DNA of 54,357 nucleotides from Rhodanobacteraceae bacterium (GTDB taxonomy: Bacteria > Pseudomonadota > Gammaproteobacteria > Xanthomonadales > Rhodanobacteraceae), in NCBI GenBank assembly GCA_016790075.1, contig JAEUPP010000034.1, positions 1-54,357 on the forward strand, written 5' to 3'. Below are positions 53,957 to 54,357 of this stretch, one piece after another; the stretch's first letter is position 1; each line of letters begins with the position of its first letter. The position numbers were made by a program, and so were the translations under genes. The notes below the pieces were generated by a model. It did no database searches. It was not told the origin of the DNA and saw nothing but the letters and a program-made list of their open reading frames with translations.

Positions 53957-54357
53957 AGTACATAGACCGCGCCGGACAGTGCGTCGGCGGCAGCGCCGCC
54001 GAGCGCGAGTGTCGGTCCGGCGCATATGCCAGCACACAATGTGGCGACTGATCCGAAATCGCGACCGTAGCCAGCGCGACACCGGTCAAATTGAAGGACT
54101 CAGGCTCGCGCACGGTGCTGCCTTCAGGCCATTGAGCTGACTCATGGCCAGGGATGCCGGCGGCGTCGCCGTACCGTAGATCACATAGGCTTCACCATTG
54201 AGGCCGGCGCCAAAGGGGGCGGCCAATGCCACATCCGGCCTGGCATCGCCGTCGAAACTGCCGCCACCGGCAATCACGCTGCCGAATCCGTCCCCGTTGC
54301 CAGCACCGACGAGCACCAGGCCCGTTGAGCCCAAACTGTCGAGATCAATCGCCGCGG
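53917..54357 (-). pseudogene. FG-GAP repeat protein gene, 3' end, frameshifted; runs off the window
   Basis: The sequence entering from the right edge encodes FG-GAP/integrin-alpha-like repeats: VLVGAGNGDGFGSVIAGGGS, FDGDARPDVALAAPFGAG and LNGEAYVIYGTATPPASLAM. The coding character then changes frame at least twice (near 54130 and 54055) before the typical end SGAVYVLTATDRVFFGGFD and TAG at 53917-53919. The real gene would be a large exported beta-propeller protein. As written it is broken, by mutation or by sequencing error. Confidence 0.6.

Noticed and set aside
53880-53960. tRNA-like T-arm (AGTCGAATCCGCC) at the 65-bp repeat as a tRNA attachment site
   Set aside because: No cloverleaf can be drawn around it; the sequence is explained by the end of the FG-GAP reading frame.

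Overview
The window is GC-rich chromosomal DNA of a denitrifying or nitrate-respiring gammaproteobacterium. The gene content (narGHJI with an embedded parvulin, nnrS, ubiT/ubiU/ubiV, epmA, ligA, yajD) suggests a Xanthomonadales/Rhodanobacter-like organism. This assignment is inferred from gene content and composition, not from a search. No rRNA, tRNA or CRISPR array was seen.

Layout. (1) 1-10070: an anaerobic respiration operon, with a truncated narK remnant, narG-narH-narJ-narI, a PpiC-type parvulin and a full-length narK. It ends at a strong hairpin shared with the convergent next operon. (2) 10118-17189, minus strand: a tightly packed operon of TonB-dependent receptor, substrate-binding protein, permease, ATPase, nnrS and two small proteins. 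(3) 17408-20207: ubiU-ubiV, a small unknown gene and convergent ubiT, i.e. oxygen-independent ubiquinone synthesis. FNR/DNR-like palindromes lie about 65 bp upstream of the start codons of the TonB-receptor operon, ubiU and ubiT, so the three units look co-regulated. (4) 20.2-21.5 kb: degraded DNA with a coiled-coil pseudogene. (5) 21541-27959: a CusCBA-type heavy-metal efflux operon, followed by a frameshifted small gene and an orphan MerR-type operator.

(6) 28.7-41 kb: a mobile-element island. It holds PIN and recombinase remnants meeting at one breakpoint, a membrane protein, a complete IS21-family insertion (30599-33212) with 5-bp target duplication and multiple terminal repeats, and a Tn7/Tn402-like tniA-tniB-tniQ transposition module with unrecognised cargo on both sides. 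(7) 41.2-47.7 kb: a core-like segment with an MFS transporter, epmA-ligA, a tetratricopeptide-like protein, a periplasmic protein and yajD. (8) 47785-53956: a 6.1-kb segment flanked by a 65-bp direct repeat (64/65 identical). It carries Tn3-like remnants, a putative Na+/H+ antiporter, an LTA-synthase-like sulfatase, an ECF sigma factor with its small membrane partner, and a decayed tyrosine recombinase next to the right repeat. The right repeat contains the 3' end of a decayed FG-GAP gene that runs off the window, so this looks like an old integrated island.

Functionally, the first 20 kb supports respiration of nitrate without oxygen: nitrate uptake, reduction, quinone supply and handling of nitric oxide stress. 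The TonB/ABC/nnrS operon probably imports an unidentified small molecule or metal complex needed under the same conditions. It is the best candidate here for an undescribed system, with the accessory genes of the tni element second.
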